From: UMGS1663 sp963621995
Lineage (GTDB): Bacteria; Bacillota; Clostridia; TANB77; CAG-508
Direction: 5' to 3'
NCBI GenBank assembly: GCA_963621995.1
Contig: CAVFFZ010000005.1
Span: forward strand, 1-64,000
Length of the DNA stretch: 64,000 bases
Positions within the stretch are counted from its first letter, which is position 1. Each line of letters begins with the position of its first letter. Under the pieces are notes generated by a model. That model had not been told where the DNA came from, searched no databases, and was given only the letters and a program-made list of their open reading frames with translations. The translations under genes and the position numbers were made by a program. Below, piece after piece: positions 61,257 through 64,000 of this stretch.

Positions 61257-62505
61257 TTGAAAAAAAGAAGCTTATATGTATGTATAATAAGTATATTAAT
61301 AATAATATTTTGCGTGTCATGTGTGTATGCAGATGATGTAGATGAAGAGGAAATGTTAGCAGATGAAGTAAAAGAATTAGCATTAGAAACTACTGCAAAA
61401 GTCAGTGAAGAACCTGTACTTAATGCTAGAGCGGCAGTTATATATGATAGAAAGACGAAAGAAATTATATGGGGAAAAAATGAAACAGAAAAAAGAGCAA
61501 TGGCATCTACGACAAAAATAATGACAGCGATAGTTATAATAGAAAAAGGAAATTTATCAGATGTTGTTACAATTTCAAAAAAAGCAGCAAACACAGGTGG
61601 TTCAAGATTAAAAATAAATACTAATGATAAAATAAGTGTAATAGATTTATTATATGGATTAATGCTTAGGTCTCGGAAATGATGCAGCGGTAGCACTTGC
61701 AGAATATGCGGGGGAAAGCATAGAAGGTTTTGCAAAACTTATGAATAAAAAAGCAGAAGAAATAGGACTAAAAAATACGCACTTTATTACACCACATGGC
61801 TTAGATGATAGCGAACATTATACAACAGCATATGAACTTGCTGTGTTAACAGATTATGCTTTAAAAAACGAGACATTCTCTAAAATAGTCAATACAAAAA
61901 GTACAACGATAAGCATAAATAATGTGCCAAGAAGCATATATAATACAAATGAATTATTAGGAACCTTAAATGGAGTAGATGGTGTAAAAACAGGATTTAC
62001 AAACAATGCAGGAAGATGTTTGGTTACTTCTTGTACAAGAGATAATAATCAAATAATAACTGTAGTTCTAGGTTGTGATACAAAAAAACAAAGAACATCA
62101 GATAGCATGAAATTAATTGAATATGCATTTAAAAACTATACAAGAGTAAATTTGGAAGAAAAAATAAAAGTAGAATTTGAAAAATGGAAACAAATAAATA
62201 GTGAGCGCATATATATTAATAAAAGTGAAAAAACAAATGTTGAATTAGAGCTAAAAGAAATATATAAAAAGCAATTACCCATAAAAATTGGCGAAGAAAA
62301 TGATATAGAACTTGAAATAAATGCAATATATGAATATGATGCACCAGTAATAAAAAACACCAAAATAGGAAATATAGTAGTAAAGTATAATAACAAAGTG
62401 GTTGAAAGCGTAGATATAGTATGTTCAAAGAATATAGAAAAGAAAAAATTTTTTTCATACTTTAAAGAATTATTGTCTGTAATACCTAATTGTGAACTTC
62501 CTTAG
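61257..62505 (+). pseudogene. Serine D-Ala-D-Ala carboxypeptidase (S11), single-base frameshift at the SGN motif
   Basis: Two frames make one S11 penicillin-binding protein of about 416 residues. The first has a signal peptide (IISILIIIFCVSCVYA), then MASTTKIMTA with the catalytic S-x-x-K (Ser at about residue 84), and breaks after GLMLRS. The second carries NDAAVALAEYAGESIEGFAKL and later DGVKTGFTNNAG, the KTG motif. One extra C at 61674 (TCTCGGAAAT for TCTGGAAAT) destroys the second motif S-G-N itself. With that base removed the protein is complete and would trim wall peptides. Start is TTG 61257 after AAGGTGATT. A real mutation or sequence error cannot be told apart here. Confidence 0.85.
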
Positions 62506-62535
62506 GGTAAAATATAAAAAATTTAAGCCTATATC

Positions 62536-62567
62536 TTGACTTTTGATAATATTTTTGTTATTATAAT
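62536..62567 (+). promoter_or_regulatory. Promoter of the tRNA pair
   Basis: TTGACT (62536-62541); TATTAT at 17-base spacing (62559-62564) with TATAAT overlapping at 62562-62567; ends 22 bp before tRNA-Gly. Confidence 0.65.
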
Positions 62568-62588
62568 AATGCTTTGTAAAAAGCATAT

Positions 62589-62664
62589 GCGGAAATAGCT
62601 CAGTTGATAGAGCGCTGCCTTGCCAAGGCAGAGGTCGCGGGTTTGAGCCCCGTTTTCCGCTCCA
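62589..62664 (+). tRNA. tRNA-Gly (anticodon GCC)
   Basis: Cloverleaf with acceptor GCGGAAA/TTTCCGC, D arm AGCTCAGTTGATAGAGC, anticodon stem CTGCC/GGCAG with loop TTGCCAA (GCC), T arm with GTTTGAGCC, discriminator T and encoded CCA (62662-62664). Confidence 0.97.
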
Positions 62665-62712
62665 TTATATACTTATATTAAATTTATTCATAAGTATATT
62701 TTTTAAATATTC

Positions 62713-62786
62713 GGCGCTATAGCCAAGTGGTAAGGCACGAGTCTGCAAAACTCTGATCCCCGGTTCAAATCCGGGTGGCGCCTCCA
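62713..62786 (+). tRNA. tRNA-Cys (anticodon GCA)
   Basis: Acceptor GGCGCTA/TGGCGCC (one G-U), D arm with AAGTGGTAAGGC, anticodon loop CTGCAAA (GCA) in stem GAGT/ACTC, T arm CCGG/CCGG with GGTTCAAATCC, discriminator T and encoded CCA (62784-62786). 48 bp after tRNA-Gly, so co-transcribed. Confidence 0.97.
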
Positions 62787-62790
62787 ACAA

Positions 62791-62834
62791 AAAAATCGAT
62801 AAAATGCTGATATATCAATGTTTTATCGATTTTT
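62791..62834 (+). terminator. Terminator of the tRNA pair
   Basis: Perfect stem AAAAATCGATAAAA/TTTTATCGATTTTT (62791-62804 with 62821-62834), followed by more A/T. Confidence 0.88.
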
Positions 62835-62842
62835 ATATATTT

Positions 62843-62935
62843 TTATTTATTTTTTTTACACTCATCAATAATTTTATCAAAATCAGAAATATACTTTTTA
62901 TCTTTCTTAAAATCTATAAAATCCGCATTTTCCTA
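62843..62935 (-). pseudogene. Possible 29-codon C-terminal remnant of an unknown gene
   Basis: On the minus strand a frame reads ENADFIDFKKDKKYISDFDK and ends at TAA 62843-62845; a stop (TAG) interrupts it at 62933-62935 and no start exists. The composition is protein-like (FKKDKKY, IIDECKK), so it may be the tail of a lost gene downstream of the tRNAs. Chance cannot be excluded. Confidence 0.25.
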
Positions 62936-63098
62936 AGGAAATTCACATAAAACATTGCAATTGTAACAAAAATGTAATATAATTGTAATGTAGGGCGAAA
63001 ATTTAAAATACGAAATAGAAATATCTATTTCCGTAAAGGCGTTTTAGTTATTTTTTGAAAACATTCTGAAATATTAAAAATAGTGGTAAATATTGCTA

Positions 63099-63127
63099 TT
63101 GACGAATTTACAAAAGGTAACTAAAAT
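63099..63127 (+). promoter_or_regulatory. Promoter of the adhesin gene
   Basis: TTGACG (63099-63104), 17 bases, TAAAAT (63122-63127), 44 bp before the ATG. A hairpin GAAATAGA/TCTATTTC lies upstream at 63012-63031. Confidence 0.6.
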
Positions 63128-63171
63128 AAAATATAGATAGATATAACTAAAAATAAAAGGATGGTAAAGTT

Positions 63172-64000
63172 ATGAAGTTTAAAAAGGGATTATTACAAAC
63201 AATAATTATGGGGACAGCACTAGCAGGAATTATTTCAATTTCAACTAGTAGTCAAGCAAGTGTAAATAATACTGGAAAACTATTAAAAATGAATAACCCA
63301 ACATATCGTACTTCTGGTTATGCATACCAAGCAGGATTAAAGTCAACTAGTGGAACTAAAGAACAAGATATGTGGAAGATTTATGAGTACAATACAAATG
63401 GACAAACAATAAAAAATCAAAATAATGGAATATATTGTTTGAAAATGGGTGTTGGCTTTGGTTCAGTAGGAGGAAGTGCTACACAAGAAAGACTATATAA
63501 TGTGTATGCAGATATGAAAAATCCTATAGAATCAGACAAATCAATTATTAATAGTTATAAAGCTACACTTCCAAGTACAGAAAATTATAATGCAATAGTA
63601 TGGATTTTAGATCATAGCTATGTACCAGCACAAACAACTAGTCCAACAGCAGAGCAAATTGCAGATGCTGCAGCATTTAAACAAGAACTATTAACTAATG
63701 CGGGTATTCCAAATAGCAAAATGAATGATGATTTAATTGATATTGTACAACAAATAGCAATTTGGTATTTTACAAACAATGATCAATATAAAACAGAGGA
63801 AATTACAACAATACAAGCTAAACTTGCAAGTCAATTAAACTACGATTCAGTAGATGACGTATTTGACAATTGGGACTTAAGCGATGATATTTATGCATTA
63901 TATACATATTTTATAAATGGCGGAAATGCTAATAAAAATACAGATCCAAGTACAACTTCTATAAATCCAGTTAAATTTACTTCAAATACATCAAGAGTAA
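63172..64000 (+). CDS. Thioester-domain surface adhesin, N-terminal part (runs off the window)
   Basis: The open frame runs from ATG 63172 to the window end (276 codons seen). A signal peptide (LLQTIIMGTALAGIISIS ... SQA) is followed by a thioester domain (TED, PF08341 type): the reactive Cys in NGIYCLKMG (residue 89) and the partner Gln in VQQIAIWYF (residue 194). In Gram-positive adhesins these form an internal Cys-Gln thioester that links covalently to host proteins. The domain ends near LYTYFINGG, and a Ser/Thr-rich linker begins. Repeats and an LPXTG anchor are expected beyond the window. It has its own promoter and AAAGGATGG site. Confidence 0.82.
   Translation, partial: MKFKKGLLQTIIMGTALAGIISISTSSQASVNNTGKLLKMNNPTYRTSGYAYQAGLKSTSGTKEQDMWKIYEYNTNGQTIKNQNNGIYCLKMGVGFGSVGGSATQERLYNVYADMKNPIESDKSIINSYKATLPSTENYNAIVWILDHSYVPAQTTSPTAEQIADAAAFKQELLTNAGIPNSKMNDDLIDIVQQIAIWYFTNNDQYKTEEITTIQAKLASQLNYDSVDDVFDNWDLSDDIYALYTYFINGGNANKNTDPSTTSINPVKFTSNTSRV

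Noticed and set aside
62990..63171. Riboswitch (for example c-di-GMP) before the adhesin gene
   Set aside because: A hairpin is present at 63012-63031, but none of the conserved riboswitch cores I know can be found.

Overview
The window is strongly A+T-rich and reads as the chromosome of an anaerobic, spore-forming member of the Clostridia, probably an uncultured gut lineage (inference). Supporting genes are an oxygen-sensitive class III ribonucleotide reductase with its activase (nrdD/nrdG), a Spo0E-like phosphatase, a SpoVB/MurJ-like flippase, an HrcA-type CIRCE operator before hsp20, and AGGAGG-type ribosome binding sites throughout. No rRNA, CRISPR array, integrase or relaxase was found.

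Region 1 (1-4600) is the worn remnant of a mobile element. It holds an excisionase-like HTH gene, a replisome organizer and a DnaC-type helicase loader, then an oriT-like stretch and a 26-codon MobC-like scrap. Three copies of a 252-bp non-autonomous transposon (one cut by the window edge) have inserted here. Two carry clear 5-bp target duplications, and the copies break a histidine phosphatase, a DUF6076-like gene and the replisome organizer. An array of six motifs spaced about 73 bp lies between the DUF6076-like gene and the replication genes.

Region 2 (4600-23400) is a defence island: a 1121-aa NACHT/STAND-like ATPase, a complete DpnII-type restriction-modification system (two methylases plus nuclease), a lone methylase, two different DUF262 (GmrSD-like) proteins, a helicase IV-like SF1 helicase with a nuclease-like insertion, an AAA_14/DUF4143 ATPase, a broken P-loop kinase, and a nucleotidyltransferase-fold/DUF5662 pair. 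Embedded in it is an unrecognised three-gene operon (14402-16142): a sigma-region-2-like protein followed by two small membrane proteins. This is the best candidate for something undescribed.

Region 3 (23400-46300) is mostly core genome: hsp20, a CmpB-family membrane protein abutting a truncated maf, an MMPL exporter with a repeat-rich secreted partner, a two-component system, a UDP-sugar pyrophosphorylase, a phosphoesterase, a flippase, a nitrate/sulfonate/thiamine-precursor-type ABC transporter whose permease is frameshifted, a Crp/Fnr regulator, nrdD/nrdG, rpsU, yqeY, yfmF/yfmH and a spo0E-like gene.

Region 4 (46300-61150) encodes a Gram-positive type IV secretion apparatus: three VirB2-like pilins, PrgI, a VirB4-N-terminal-like protein, the VirB4 ATPase, a VirB6/TrbL-like protein, VirB8-like proteins and a two-domain wall hydrolase. 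Neither relaxase nor coupling protein is present and the locus sits between housekeeping genes. Region 5 (61200-64000) has a frameshifted D,D-carboxypeptidase, tRNA-Gly(GCC), tRNA-Cys(GCA) and the start of a thioester-domain surface adhesin that runs off the window.
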